Notes under the pieces: generated by a model
Seen by the model: only the letters and a program-made list of their open reading frames with translations
What the model was told of the DNA's origin: nothing
Databases searched by the model: none
In this document: in pieces, positions 43,539-52,086 of the stretch
Numbering within the stretch: the first letter of the stretch is position 1
Layout: every line of letters starts with the position of its first letter
Program-made: the position numbers and the translations under genes
DNA from: Bacillus suaedaesalsae
GTDB taxonomy: Bacteria > Bacillota > Bacilli > Bacillales > SA4
Length of the DNA: 64,000 nt
Direction of reading: 5' to 3'
Assembly: GCF_016890225.1 (NCBI RefSeq)
Contig: NZ_JAFELM010000035.1
Coordinates: 28,935-92,934 of the forward strand

Positions 43539-45263
43539 TTACTTTCTCCTCTTTAAAGACTCATCAATCGCACTCCATGCATCATCGCTGGCAAAATATC
43601 GATTCCATGTTGCAACTCCTGCCAGATTGTAGTGATGTACCATTTGACTTCTTCTTGCAAGGGAATCACGATCTTCAATCCATACTTTGTAGATAGCCTT
43701 CTCATTCTCATCCTGGTACACTGCATACATTTGACCTGACTTTTCATCATGTACAGGTGTTACTTGTTTTTCCTTTATCCACGCCCCAATGTCATTCATT
43801 GAATAGGCCTTTGAAGAAACCTCAATGTTACCACCTTCTGTATCTTGTTCCTTCCATATTCTTGAATATGTTGGCAAACCGAGAATGACTTGGTCATGAG
43901 GGACCACTTCTAATAAAGACTTCAGGTTTTGTTCTACCCATGGAAAACTAGCAACACTCCCTGCCACAGGAGATGTTCCCCAGTGCTCGTCGTACGCCAT
44001 GACAATTAAATAATCTACTATACTAGCAAGCTGGTCTCTTTCATAGAACATTGACCAATTCTCACTTGTAGAGATAAATGTGATATCCATTGAAACAGTT
44101 AGTCCTGCTTCATGCATATATGGTGTTAATTCTCGCATAAACTGAGTAAGAAGCTTGCCATCTTCCAAATTAACATTCTCAAAATCTACGTTTATTCCGT
44201 TTAACTTATACATTTCACTATATTGAAGTAACTGCCTAATCATAGCTTGTCTTGTTTCAAAATTTGCTAGAACGTTATGGGTTAATTCAGGATTGAAATC
44301 ATTGGAAAACAATCCCCATACTTGAATATTTTTTGACTTCGCCCAGTTCATATATTCCATTGAACCAAGGTTAGCTATATCACCCGCTTCATTTTTAATG
44401 GAAAACCAAGTAGGAGAGACAACATTGACACCTGGTAAAGCCGGCAACTTATTTGTATCTGGATTTTTCGTATAAACCGCTTCCCACGTTAAGTTAATGG
44501 GCCACTTTACTGTTGGCGAAAATCTCGGTGTCTCTTCTCTATTAATCACAACTGTTTCTGTTTTTTGAACCTTTACATTGTCTTTATGAATAAAACCTGC
44601 AATACCATTTTGTTTGCGGACGAAGTAGAACTCATTTTCTTCTTTCTCAATGGTTACGATTTCTTCTGATTTTACAGTGTCAAAATAAGGTGAAGTGAGC
44701 GTTGGATTTTTTCGAATACGATGTTCATGCTCGTTCTTTGAAGGAATGACCTCTCCTAGAATACGAGTATCACCATTTTGAATCACATGTATTGCCTCTG
44801 TTTCTTGTAAAACAGATACTTCAAAAGGATAATACTTTTGAATAGTCGAATACGATACATAAGCAATATTATCTTTCGTTATCATTGCTGGAACTTCAAT
44901 GTTTACTCCTGCGCCATTCACAAATGAAGTAAGTGATTCAGAAGGCATTTGAATAACCTTATCCTTTGTCGTTATGATGATGGCATTCGTTTCCTTATCT
45001 AATGTCACACTTGGGTCCATCTCTTTTTGAATAAAGGCTAAGGGCAAATAGATTACATCGTTTGAAACAATCGCCTCTTCGTGGATTTTCCCATTATAAA
45101 TAATCTGGTGTTTCCCAGTTAAATACGATACTTTCTCCGTAGATGGAAAAGGAAATAATAAAAAGACTAGACTACTAGAAACAATGAGCAAAGATGCGAT
45201 TATTCCTAGAATCATGTACTTTTTCGGTAGAGATTTCTTCTTGTATGTTTCTATTCTAGGCAT
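43539..45263 (-). CDS. Cell-wall-associated GH18-type glycosidase with copper-amine-oxidase-like stalk
   Basis: 574 residues. An N-terminal membrane anchor (about 17-37) precedes a region like the copper amine oxidase N-terminal domain (SYLTGKHQIIYNGKI, VIYLPLAFIQKEM; about 45-170), an SH3-like part (EFYFVRKQNGIAGFIHKDNV), and a GH18 barrel (about 265-570). The chitinase motif is kept as GINVDFENVN, with Glu as catalytic acid. It resembles YvbX/YdhD-type enzymes acting on spore or cell-wall polymers; substrate is inferred. GAGGGAGG precedes the ATG. Confidence 0.83.
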   Translation of the reverse strand: MPRIETYKKKSLPKKYMILGIIASLLIVSSSLVFLLFPFPSTEKVSYLTGKHQIIYNGKIHEEAIVSNDVIYLPLAFIQKEMDPSVTLDKETNAIIITTKDKVIQMPSESLTSFVNGAGVNIEVPAMITKDNIAYVSYSTIQKYYPFEVSVLQETEAIHVIQNGDTRILGEVIPSKNEHEHRIRKNPTLTSPYFDTVKSEEIVTIEKEENEFYFVRKQNGIAGFIHKDNVKVQKTETVVINREETPRFSPTVKWPINLTWEAVYTKNPDTNKLPALPGVNVVSPTWFSIKNEAGDIANLGSMEYMNWAKSKNIQVWGLFSNDFNPELTHNVLANFETRQAMIRQLLQYSEMYKLNGINVDFENVNLEDGKLLTQFMRELTPYMHEAGLTVSMDITFISTSENWSMFYERDQLASIVDYLIVMAYDEHWGTSPVAGSVASFPWVEQNLKSLLEVVPHDQVILGLPTYSRIWKEQDTEGGNIEVSSKAYSMNDIGAWIKEKQVTPVHDEKSGQMYAVYQDENEKAIYKVWIEDRDSLARRSQMVHHYNLAGVATWNRYFASDDAWSAIDESLKRRK

Positions 45264-45414
45264 TTTATTGCACCTCCCTCTTCCATCCTACTGAAAACTT
45301 CGTTAAAATTAAATAGGTATTCAATAATTAGAAGAATTTTTCAATTTTTGTTGATGAATCTCTCTATTGAAGAAAATGGAAGAAGTTACAATTTGAATAA
45401 AAGGAGAACTGAAC

Positions 45415-46026
45415 ATGCTCGAAGCAATCGTAATTATCCTTGCCTATTTAATCGGTTCGATTCCTTCTGGATTATTAGTTGGAAAAATAGGCTATGGCAT
45501 TGATATAAGAGAACACGGAAGCGGAAATCTCGGAGGTACAAATACATTTCGTACGTTAGGTAAGAAAGCTGGTTTTATCGTAACCATTGCTGATATTTTG
45601 AAAGGAACCCTTGCTACCGCATTACCTTTTTTCTTCGGTCTAAGTCCAGAAGAATTTCATCCACTTCTAGTCGGGACATTTGCGGTAATCGGGCATATGT
45701 ATCCAATTTTTGCAAACTTCAAAGGTGGAAAAGCCGTTGCAACTTCAGGTGGAGTTTTACTACTTTATAGTCCATTGATGTTCATCACGATGCTTGCTCT
45801 GTTTCTACTATGTATTTTAATTACAAAATATGTGTCTTTATCCTCCATGCTTACTGGTCTATATGCGTTAATATACAGTATCTTTACTGGAGACCTACCG
45901 TTAATTATTGTCATTTCCGTATTAGTTATTTTTATTTTCTATCGTCACAGGGCGAACATTAAACGAATTATTGATAAAACAGAGCCTAAGGTACATTTAC
46001 TAAAAAGTAAAGGCAAGCACTCTTAA
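45415..46026 (+). CDS. plsY: Glycerol-3-phosphate acyltransferase PlsY
   Basis: 203 residues, about five transmembrane segments. Conserved motifs are [50 protein letters not shown] and the RHRANIKR end. PlsY transfers an acyl group from acyl-phosphate to glycerol-3-phosphate, the first step of phospholipid synthesis. In B. subtilis (yneS) it sits next to yneT-parE-parC; here DUF502, helicase, topB and glycosidase genes lie between. AAAGGAG precedes the ATG; terminator overlaps the 3' end. Confidence 0.95.
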   Translation: MLEAIVIILAYLIGSIPSGLLVGKIGYGIDIREHGSGNLGGTNTFRTLGKKAGFIVTIADILKGTLATALPFFFGLSPEEFHPLLVGTFAVIGHMYPIFANFKGGKAVATSGGVLLLYSPLMFITMLALFLLCILITKYVSLSSMLTGLYALIYSIFTGDLPLIIVISVLVIFIFYRHRANIKRIIDKTEPKVHLLKSKGKHS

Positions 46027-46040
46027 ACCGAGTTGCTTGC
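46013..46040 (+). terminator. Terminator of plsY
   Basis: GCAAGCACTC/GAGTTGCTTGC imperfect stem overlapping the stop, followed by TTTTTT. Confidence 0.85.
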
Positions 46041-46044
46041 TTTT

Positions 46045-46491
46045 TTATAGCTTATAACGTGCTAATTGTTCTCCCCACGGTGCTATCTCGGATTCAACAA
46101 ACCCTGCTTTTTTATAAGCATTTCTAGCATATTCATTACTCTGGTTATAACCGATCATAATATATGGAATCTCGTATCTATTAATACTTTTTATATCATC
46201 AATGATAAGCTTAATTGCTTCCATACCAATTCCCTTCCCTTGGTATACTTCATCCACCATCAATCGAGAAATCCAAAAATTTTGATCGTCTGGGTCAATA
46301 CCGTACATCGCAAAACCGACCATTATATTATCCAAATAAATTCCTTTTGCATAGAAATTTTCTAAAAATTGAACCTCTGCAATCGAATAAAGGTTTGAAG
46401 CAACAAATGACTTCTGCTCCTCCTTCACAGATAACTGGATTGCTTCTTCCCAATTTCCCTTATTAATCGATTGAATTGTAATGATACTCAT
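46045..46491 (-). CDS. GNAT acetyltransferase (spermine/spermidine type)
   Basis: 148 residues. Acetyl-CoA motif A is ISRLMVDEVYQGKGIGMEA (about 72-90), and QSNEYARNAYKKAGFVE follows. Layout resembles the diamine/polyamine N-acetyltransferases BltD and PaiA-type, which acetylate spermidine; substrate not proved. GGGGGATTTAG precedes the ATG. It is converging with plsY. Confidence 0.8.
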   Translation of the reverse strand: MSIITIQSINKGNWEEAIQLSVKEEQKSFVASNLYSIAEVQFLENFYAKGIYLDNIMVGFAMYGIDPDDQNFWISRLMVDEVYQGKGIGMEAIKLIIDDIKSINRYEIPYIMIGYNQSNEYARNAYKKAGFVESEIAPWGEQLARYKL

Positions 46492-46616
46492 CTAAATCCC
46501 CCGTTTATGTCGTCTATATATATCCATAATATGTCATAATAGAGCCGTTCGTAAATGAAAAGTAATGCATGAATTCATGATGTTAGGGTACTTTATTAGC
46601 AAAAAGGAGTGATTGG

Positions 46617-46763
46617 ATGAAGGAAAAAAATGAAAAGCCGTCTATTGCAGAAGGTATGAATACGGAGGATGAATTAAATCGTGACGCCACACAAGAAGAA
46701 ATCAATCACGGAGATTATACAGAGGTAACAACGTTATCATTAGATGAGAATGACCCTAGTTAA
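46617..46763 (+). CDS. Small acidic protein, unknown
   Basis: 48 residues: MKEKNEKPSIAEGMNTEDEL...ending TLSLDENDPS. Polar, acidic and without hydrophobic core, probably disordered. AAAAAGGAGTG lies 6 bases before the ATG, so it is likely expressed. No family recognised. Confidence 0.55.
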   Translation: MKEKNEKPSIAEGMNTEDELNRDATQEEINHGDYTEVTTLSLDENDPS

Positions 46764-46828
46764 AGAGATAGGTTTGACATTTAGCTGAATACAACAATAA
46801 ATTCTTGATACTAATTTAGTTAAAAAAG

Positions 46829-46852
46829 GCACGTGTCTGTCCATACACGTGC
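46829..46852 (-). terminator. Terminator of the redoxin gene
   Basis: 8-bp stem GCACGTGT/ACACGTGC, loop 8; CCTTTTTT follows on the minus strand. Confidence 0.85.
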
Positions 46853-46858
46853 TTACGG

Positions 46859-47410
46859 TTATTTCGAATGACATTTCATTTCTTCAAGTATCTTATCGAT
46901 TGTTGCATGGTCCTCAGGCGAAGAGTCCACATGTTTCCATAATGTCTTCCCATGCTCATTAAAAAGCCATGTTCCACCTTGGATAAATACATCATGTGTT
47001 TTCATTGCTTTTTGAACAAGCTTCCTTTGCTCCACATTTTTAGGTAAAAATGATTTAGACCCACCCGTAAAAAACAACTTCAATGCCTTATATAGTAACT
47101 TCCACTTATTCATCGTAATATGCCCTAGGCTACGGTATAACTCTCGTTTTGGATCACCATAGATTGGAAATGGAAAAGGACCAAAAGCTTTTTGAAATGG
47201 TTCTAAAAAAGCACCAATTGATGGTGTGATGACGATAACTTGGAACCCATATTGTGTTAATTCCTCATATCTCTCACGCAACTGCGTAAGCATTTCTCTA
47301 CAAACTGGTCAGCCAGGGTGTCTTAGAAAAACGACTAAACTTCTCTTGTTTTGAATCAGTACTTTAAATGATTTCTCTCCATGAAAAGGCTGCTCGAGAA
47401 TCGCATCCAT
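46859..47410 (-). CDS. AhpC/TSA-type (PRXL2-like) redoxin with in-frame TGA at the redox Cys: possible selenoprotein
   Basis: 183-residue frame if TGA at 47309-47311 is read through. The start ATG at 47410 follows GAGGTGA. The N-terminus SLVVFLRHPG-stop-PVCREM matches the FLRHxGCxxC motif of AhpC/TSA_2 redoxins, with TGA exactly at codon 34, the first Cys of CxxC; Cys37 is kept. After the stop the frame continues without break (QVIVITPSIGAFLEPFQK, FPIYGDPKRELYRSLG) to 46859. A hairpin CUUACGC-AGUU-GCGUGAG follows 18 bases after TGA. Either selenocysteine insertion or a nonsense mutation (TGC/TGT to TGA). Needs selA/selB/selC/selD elsewhere in the genome. Confidence 0.75.
47273..47290 (-). promoter_or_regulatory. 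SECIS-like hairpin in the redoxin gene
   Basis: On the minus strand CTTACGC-AGTT-GCGTGAG, 7-bp stem (one G-U) and loop AGUU. The loop G lies 26 bases after the UGA at 47309, within the distance known for bacterial SECIS elements. Confidence 0.5.
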
Positions 47411-47591
47411 TTACTTCACCTCATCCGTTATTTTCGTTACTTTTTGAAGACTTGTCATAATCTGATTATTTTTCTTTGTAAATCCACATATTTTTCTTTT
47501 GAGAGACCAAATTGCTGGATGCACTTTTCAGGTATATGTACGGCACTTCCTCTTAGTTGGATCCCCACTTCAGTTAACTCGATATATACGG
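47411..47591. other. Gap with an ATG-less open frame
   Basis: On the minus strand a frame of about 70 codons (about 47660 to 47455) reads GYGAITVYIELTEVGIQLRG...EKYVDLQRK and stops at 47455. It has no ATG and overlaps the end of the membrane-protein gene at 47592 in another frame. It could be a frameshifted C-terminal extension of that protein. Weak evidence. Confidence 0.35.
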
Positions 47592-47960
47592 TTATGGCTC
47601 CGTATCCTGTACGCAACCCTCGATTACTAAACAGGAACCTACTTTTCTTTTCAAAAATTGTTGTTTAGAAGTAGCGTATATAAAGAAACATAAAACAAAA
47701 GTTCCTACTAACGATCCACCTAAAATGTACATTCCATCCCAGTCAGTGGGTGAACCTGTTACTCTCCAAATTTGATATGGAATGTATAGGATACAACCAA
47801 CTATTAATACACCTAATAGTAGTAAATATGTATTTTGTTTGATTTGATTTTTCATAGAGTGATGTTTGTTTTCTAGTGTTGGAAATAACCTTAGCACTGT
47901 GATCATCACTACAATTGAGACACCTAATAAAATAACCTTCAAAATAAACACCAACTCCAT
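47592..47960 (-). CDS. Small membrane protein, unknown
   Basis: 122 residues with three hydrophobic segments (about 5-25, 43-60, 82-102) and no recognised family. The ribosome site is weak (AGGCTACT). The C-terminal tail (LVIEGCVQDTEP) overlaps another open frame, see 47411-47591. Confidence 0.45.
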   Translation of the reverse strand: MELVFILKVILLGVSIVVMITVLRLFPTLENKHHSMKNQIKQNTYLLLLGVLIVGCILYIPYQIWRVTGSPTDWDGMYILGGSLVGTFVLCFFIYATSKQQFLKRKVGSCLVIEGCVQDTEP

Positions 47961-47977
47961 TTGCTTTTTAGTAGCCT

Positions 47978-48718
47978 TTACTTCAGCATCCCGCCATCGA
48001 CATTTAGGATATGCCCGTTTACAAAGTCAGACTCCTCCGAAGCTAAGAAAAGATAGGCGTTAGCAACGTCTGCTGGTCTTCCTAGACGAGGACTAGCTGT
48101 AATCATTCTAGTTTGCATCACAATATGGTCTGGTATTGCTGCAGTCATATCAGTCTCGATAAATCCAGGTGCAACTGCATTGACATTAATGCCCTTTCTA
48201 CCAAGTTCCTTTGCCCATGTTTTCGTTAAGCCAACAACACCCGCTTTGGATGCTGAATAATTCGTTTGACCAATGTTCCCAGCCACTCCTGCAACAGATG
48301 ATGAGTTTACAATTTTACCTTTCTCTTTCTCTAGTAAATAAGGTAAAACCGCTTGAGTACAATTAAATACACCAGTTAAATTAACATCTATGACCGCTTG
48401 AAATTCTTCTAAGCTTAACTTCTTCAAGGTTTTATCTTTTGTAATACCAGCATTATTTACCAATATATCGATTCCACCAAAGTGAGTCACAACTTCTTCA
48501 ACCATTTTGTTGACACTTTCACGATTCGAAACATCTGCTTGGAAAAACTTTATGGTGCTCCACTTTTCCTGAAGTTCTATTTCTTGGCGCCTACCAGCCT
48601 CTTCATTGAAATCTACTAAAGCGACATTTGCCCCTTCACTCGCAAATAATTTAACTGTCTCTAAACCAATGCCGTTTGCTCCACCTGTAACAATCGCTGT
48701 TTTTCCCTCTAATCTCAC
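47978..48718 (-). CDS. Short-chain dehydrogenase of the FabG type
   Basis: 246 residues. Cofactor motif VTGGANGIGLETV (about 10-22), NNAGITKDKT, catalytic Ser in VNSSSVAGVAG, and Tyr-Lys in NYSASKAGVVGLTK; ends HILNVDGGM. Reduces a beta-ketoacyl or similar substrate with NAD(P)H. It may be 3-oxoacyl-ACP reductase or acetoacetyl-CoA reductase; not fixed by sequence. GTG start after GGGGGAATAG. The 47592 membrane gene follows after 17 bases. Confidence 0.85.
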   Translation of the reverse strand: MRLEGKTAIVTGGANGIGLETVKLFASEGANVALVDFNEEAGRRQEIELQEKWSTIKFFQADVSNRESVNKMVEEVVTHFGGIDILVNNAGITKDKTLKKLSLEEFQAVIDVNLTGVFNCTQAVLPYLLEKEKGKIVNSSSVAGVAGNIGQTNYSASKAGVVGLTKTWAKELGRKGINVNAVAPGFIETDMTAAIPDHIVMQTRMITASPRLGRPADVANAYLFLASEESDFVNGHILNVDGGMLK

Positions 48719-48796
48719 AATCTATTCCCCCAAGCGTGAATTCAAACTTTTCTGTCATTATATCATTTTCTCTACTACTATTATAATAGAATAATG

Positions 48797-49423
48797 TTAT
48801 TCTCTATTTGCCTCTATCAAATGTTCAATATCATACTTATACACTACTTCTGGTTGATCATCATTAAACTTCACCAAAGTTAGGCTTGTCGAAGGAATAG
48901 CAGGTGTAGCCCAAAGATCTTTAAGTTCATTTTCTTCAAAGTAATCGATTAAAAGTTTGAGTGCAATGGAGTGAGTAACAATCAACACATTTTGATCAGG
49001 GTGATTATTAGCAATCATCTTCACTGTGTTTGACATTCTTTCTTGAACGTTCACAAATGACTCGACTGTTTTATTTGCAAAAAGATGTGGCGTTTCCCAA
49101 AAGGATATCCAATCTTCTATGCTTTCCTTTTCATTTTCCTCAAACGTTTTTCCTTCCCAAGTCCCAAAGGACAATTCTCTTAAACTCTCATATTGGATAA
49201 CTTCAAGATTTCTTTCTCCCTTAATGATTTCCGCTGTGTGATAAGCTCTGTTACTTGTACTAGAGTAGATTGCATCTAATGGAATATTTGACAACCTATG
49301 TAAAAGCCTTTTTGCTTGATTTATCCCCCTATCTGTTAAAGGAGAATCTTTCCACCCTTGCAGAAGCTTTTGAGTATTCCAAACTGTTTCACCATGTCTT
49401 GTAAAATATATATGTGTGCTCAT
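48797..49423 (-). CDS. Histidine phosphatase family protein
   Basis: 208 residues. The catalytic motif is FTRHGETVWNTQ (about 7-18) with His9, Arg8, the second His in VTHSIALKLL and the acid Glu in RELSFGTWEGK. This branch of the phosphoglycerate-mutase superfamily hydrolyses small phosphates; the substrate is unknown. GGAGC precedes the ATG. Confidence 0.85.
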   Translation of the reverse strand: MSTHIYFTRHGETVWNTQKLLQGWKDSPLTDRGINQAKRLLHRLSNIPLDAIYSSTSNRAYHTAEIIKGERNLEVIQYESLRELSFGTWEGKTFEENEKESIEDWISFWETPHLFANKTVESFVNVQERMSNTVKMIANNHPDQNVLIVTHSIALKLLIDYFEENELKDLWATPAIPSTSLTLVKFNDDQPEVVYKYDIEHLIEANRE

Positions 49424-49502
49424 TTCTGCTCCTTATTTTTCTGTATAGCGAATATGTGGTTCTCTGCTCATGTTATATTTACTAGGTATCTCATTTGAAT
49501 CC

Positions 49503-50420
49503 TTATGAGAACACTAATTCCTTTCCACCAACAAAGCTTTGTACAATACGAGCAAACTCATCTGCCTTTTCATAATGTGGAGTGTGTCCGCACTCCTTGA
49601 AATGATAGATCTGCCCTTTCTTTGCATCCGACACAAATGTTTCAATATGTTTCTCACAAGTCGCTGCATCGAAGTCAGATGTAAGTAGAAGCATTGGAGT
49701 ATTAATTTCTTTAATCTTTCCTAGTAACGAATTGAAGATCTTGCCTTCTGACCTCAAGAGATCATAGTATACTTCTGAACGGTCATAAAATAAATCCCAT
49801 TCTTCGTCCGAATAACGTGAATAGTCGGTTGGATTGTCCTTTACATATCTGTATATTTCCATTCGGTTCTCTCCTAGTACATCGCTAAGTTTCATGTACC
49901 CTTCTGTCAGCTCCTGCGGTGATAAATCTTGGTCACTTAGAAAATCCATACATCTTTCTTCTAAAGCTACTTCTCCATACTTTTTGGCTAATGATGCAGT
50001 TTTCAATAGAAGGAATCTTGAAGTAAGTGCAAAATCAAATGTGGGACACTCAAACACAAGTTTATCAATAGAATGAGGATAAGTAGATGCATAAAGAAGG
50101 GCTACATATCCACCAAACGAGTGACCAATTACAGACCATGTACTTATATGTAAATACTCTCTAATAGCCTCGCAATCATTTATGAGGTCATCTAAAGAGA
50201 AGTTTTCTCCTTCTGCAATAACTTCCGATCGACAAACTCCTCTTTGGTCGATAGCAATCACTCTAAAGTGCTTTTCTAATCTACTCTTTTGATGATATGT
50301 AAAATCATAACAACTTTCACCAGGACCACCGTGTAAATAAAGAATTGGAGGGTTAGAGGTAAGTCCAAATTGTTCAATATATATTTTCTTGCCTCTTATT
50401 TCAATTAAGTTCCCAATCAT
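49503..50420 (-). CDS. Alpha/beta hydrolase (proline iminopeptidase-like)
   Basis: 305 residues. Oxyanion-hole motif LHGGPGESCYD (about 27-37), DQRGVCRS, nucleophile elbow SVIGHSFGGYVAL with the catalytic Ser, and His in CGHTPHYEKADEF. It belongs to the alpha/beta-hydrolase peptidase S33 group; substrate unknown. I begin at MIGNLIEIRGKK (50420), which follows AGAGGTTGG; the ATG-less upstream codons are dispensable. Confidence 0.84.
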   Translation of the reverse strand: MIGNLIEIRGKKIYIEQFGLTSNPPILYLHGGPGESCYDFTYHQKSRLEKHFRVIAIDQRGVCRSEVIAEGENFSLDDLINDCEAIREYLHISTWSVIGHSFGGYVALLYASTYPHSIDKLVFECPTFDFALTSRFLLLKTASLAKKYGEVALEERCMDFLSDQDLSPQELTEGYMKLSDVLGENRMEIYRYVKDNPTDYSRYSDEEWDLFYDRSEVYYDLLRSEGKIFNSLLGKIKEINTPMLLLTSDFDAATCEKHIETFVSDAKKGQIYHFKECGHTPHYEKADEFARIVQSFVGGKELVFS

Positions 50421-50603
50421 TAAAACCAACCTCTCTTTCAAAAATACAAAAATAATCATTTTGTTTAGTTATTCTCGAAAAGGAAGAAATATCCTTCAAG
50501 ATTGTTGTGTGATTAATTCACCTAAAATTTGTAATTCAAAAGGTTTATTTCAATAAAATAGGCATACACTAGTTACAATTATTATCACTTAGGGGGATTC
50601 CTC

Positions 50604-50789
50604 ATGAAAAGGAAGCGTCATCGAAATTATATGTATGAAGTAGAAGTAAAAGATTCAAATGAAGACCAAGAGTTTGCACTAGAGCTTTTTGAGATGATTG
50701 AAGATGCTGCTCATTTTGGACCTAACAAGAAAATCAATACATTTGATGAACTTTTGCAGTGGAATGAGCAATTAGACGAAGACGAGTAA
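50604..50789 (+). CDS. Small acidic protein, unknown
   Basis: 61 residues. Basic start MKRKRHRNYMYEVEVK followed by acidic SNEDQEFALELFEMIEDAAHFGP and NEQLDEDE at the end. Probably helical and cytosolic. GGGGGATTCCTC precedes the ATG. No family recognised. Confidence 0.55.
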   Translation: MKRKRHRNYMYEVEVKDSNEDQEFALELFEMIEDAAHFGPNKKINTFDELLQWNEQLDEDE

Positions 50790-50902
50790 CCATTTAGAAT
50801 TTTCTTTCTTTTTCTTTACAAAAAAAATGCACATTTTGTCAAAACTTGTATTATAGTAAGAAGTAGATAAGTAACATACGTGATAAAAAGGGAGTAGCTA
50901 TA

Positions 50903-52066
50903 ATGAGCAAACGAACACGATTATTTGGGTATTCTACTTTAATCCTTACTATTATACTTTTCGGAATTGTTTTTATAGATCAAGTAAACACGACTGATCA
51001 TGAAGTATATACTGTCAAATCACACTCCAAGCGGACTGAAAATCTTTCAGCAAAAGACTTTAAGAGCTCTGCAACCCTAACAGCTGTTGGTGATATCTTG
51101 ATTCATAGCCTGGTATACAATGCTGCGAAAACTAGTAACGGATATGATTTCAAGCCTATGTTCTCTGACGTTAAACCAATGTTAGAGACTGCAGACATAA
51201 CGGTTGCAAATCAAGAGACGATGATTGGTGGTCATGAAATCGGTTTGTCGACTTACCCTTCCTTTAATAGCCCGTTTGAAGTAGGAGATGCCTTGAAGGA
51301 TACTGGAGTGGATATTGTAACAATCGCAAATAATCACACAATTGACCGTGGTGAAAAAGCGATACAAAACGCAATCAACCACTACAATAAGATTGGATTA
51401 CCTTATACCGGTGCTTATTCATCACCTGAAGACCAAACCGTTATACGTACCATTAAGAAAAATGGTATTACATTTTCATTTCTTGCTTATACGTATGGAA
51501 CGAATGGGATCCCTGTGCCAAAGGACAAGCCTTATTTAGTTAACTTAATTGATTTAAAGATCATTGAAAAAGACATTAAGCTCGCAAAAGAACAAAGTGA
51601 TGTAGTCGTTGTAAGCCTTCACTTCGGAAATGAATATCAACGTATGCCGAGTGATGAGCAAAGAAATATTGCAAAAACCGTGATTGGTCAAGGAGCGGAT
51701 ATTATACTTGGACACCATCCACACGTTCTTCAACCAATGGAATGGATTGAAGCGGAAGACGGTCATAAAGGCTTTGTTATCTATTCATTAGGTAATTTCC
51801 TATCAAGTCAAAAATCCATTTATCGAGAAATTGGTGGAATTTTAACACTTACTGTAAACAAAGAAATACAGGACGGTGCAACAAAAATCGAGGTTGAAAA
51901 TCCAACTTTTCAATCCACCTATGTTTCGAGATCACATCGTTTTAAAATTGTTCCGTTAGACAAAGCATCCCAATTCGGTTTGGCAAATGCTCCTAAGATG
52001 TTTACTGATATTAACGATCATATGTATAAGCTATTACCAAATACAAAAGTGGCTCAAGCAAATTAA
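50903..52066 (+). CDS. CapA/PgsA-family protein
   Basis: 387 residues. An N-terminal membrane anchor (about 7-27) precedes the CapA domain: AVGDILIHSLVYNAA, ADITVANQETM, VDIVTIANNHTIDRGEKA, VVSLHFGNEYQ, GADIILGHHPHVLQP and VIYSLGNFLSSQ. The metallophosphatase-like fold is used in poly-gamma-glutamate or capsule synthesis by PgsA/CapA; here no pgsB/C neighbours exist, so another envelope role is likely. GGGAGTAGCT precedes the ATG. A long hairpin overlaps the stop. Confidence 0.87.
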   Translation: MSKRTRLFGYSTLILTIILFGIVFIDQVNTTDHEVYTVKSHSKRTENLSAKDFKSSATLTAVGDILIHSLVYNAAKTSNGYDFKPMFSDVKPMLETADITVANQETMIGGHEIGLSTYPSFNSPFEVGDALKDTGVDIVTIANNHTIDRGEKAIQNAINHYNKIGLPYTGAYSSPEDQTVIRTIKKNGITFSFLAYTYGTNGIPVPKDKPYLVNLIDLKIIEKDIKLAKEQSDVVVVSLHFGNEYQRMPSDEQRNIAKTVIGQGADIILGHHPHVLQPMEWIEAEDGHKGFVIYSLGNFLSSQKSIYREIGGILTLTVNKEIQDGATKIEVENPTFQSTYVSRSHRFKIVPLDKASQFGLANAPKMFTDINDHMYKLLPNTKVAQAN

Positions 52067-52080
52067 GCTTGAGCCACTTT
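52046..52080. terminator. Bidirectional terminator
   Basis: 14-bp stem AAAGTGGCTCAAGC/GCTTGAGCCACTTT overlapping the CapA stop; converges with the DUF4097-type gene at 52087. Confidence 0.85.
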
Positions 52081-52086
52081 CATTAA

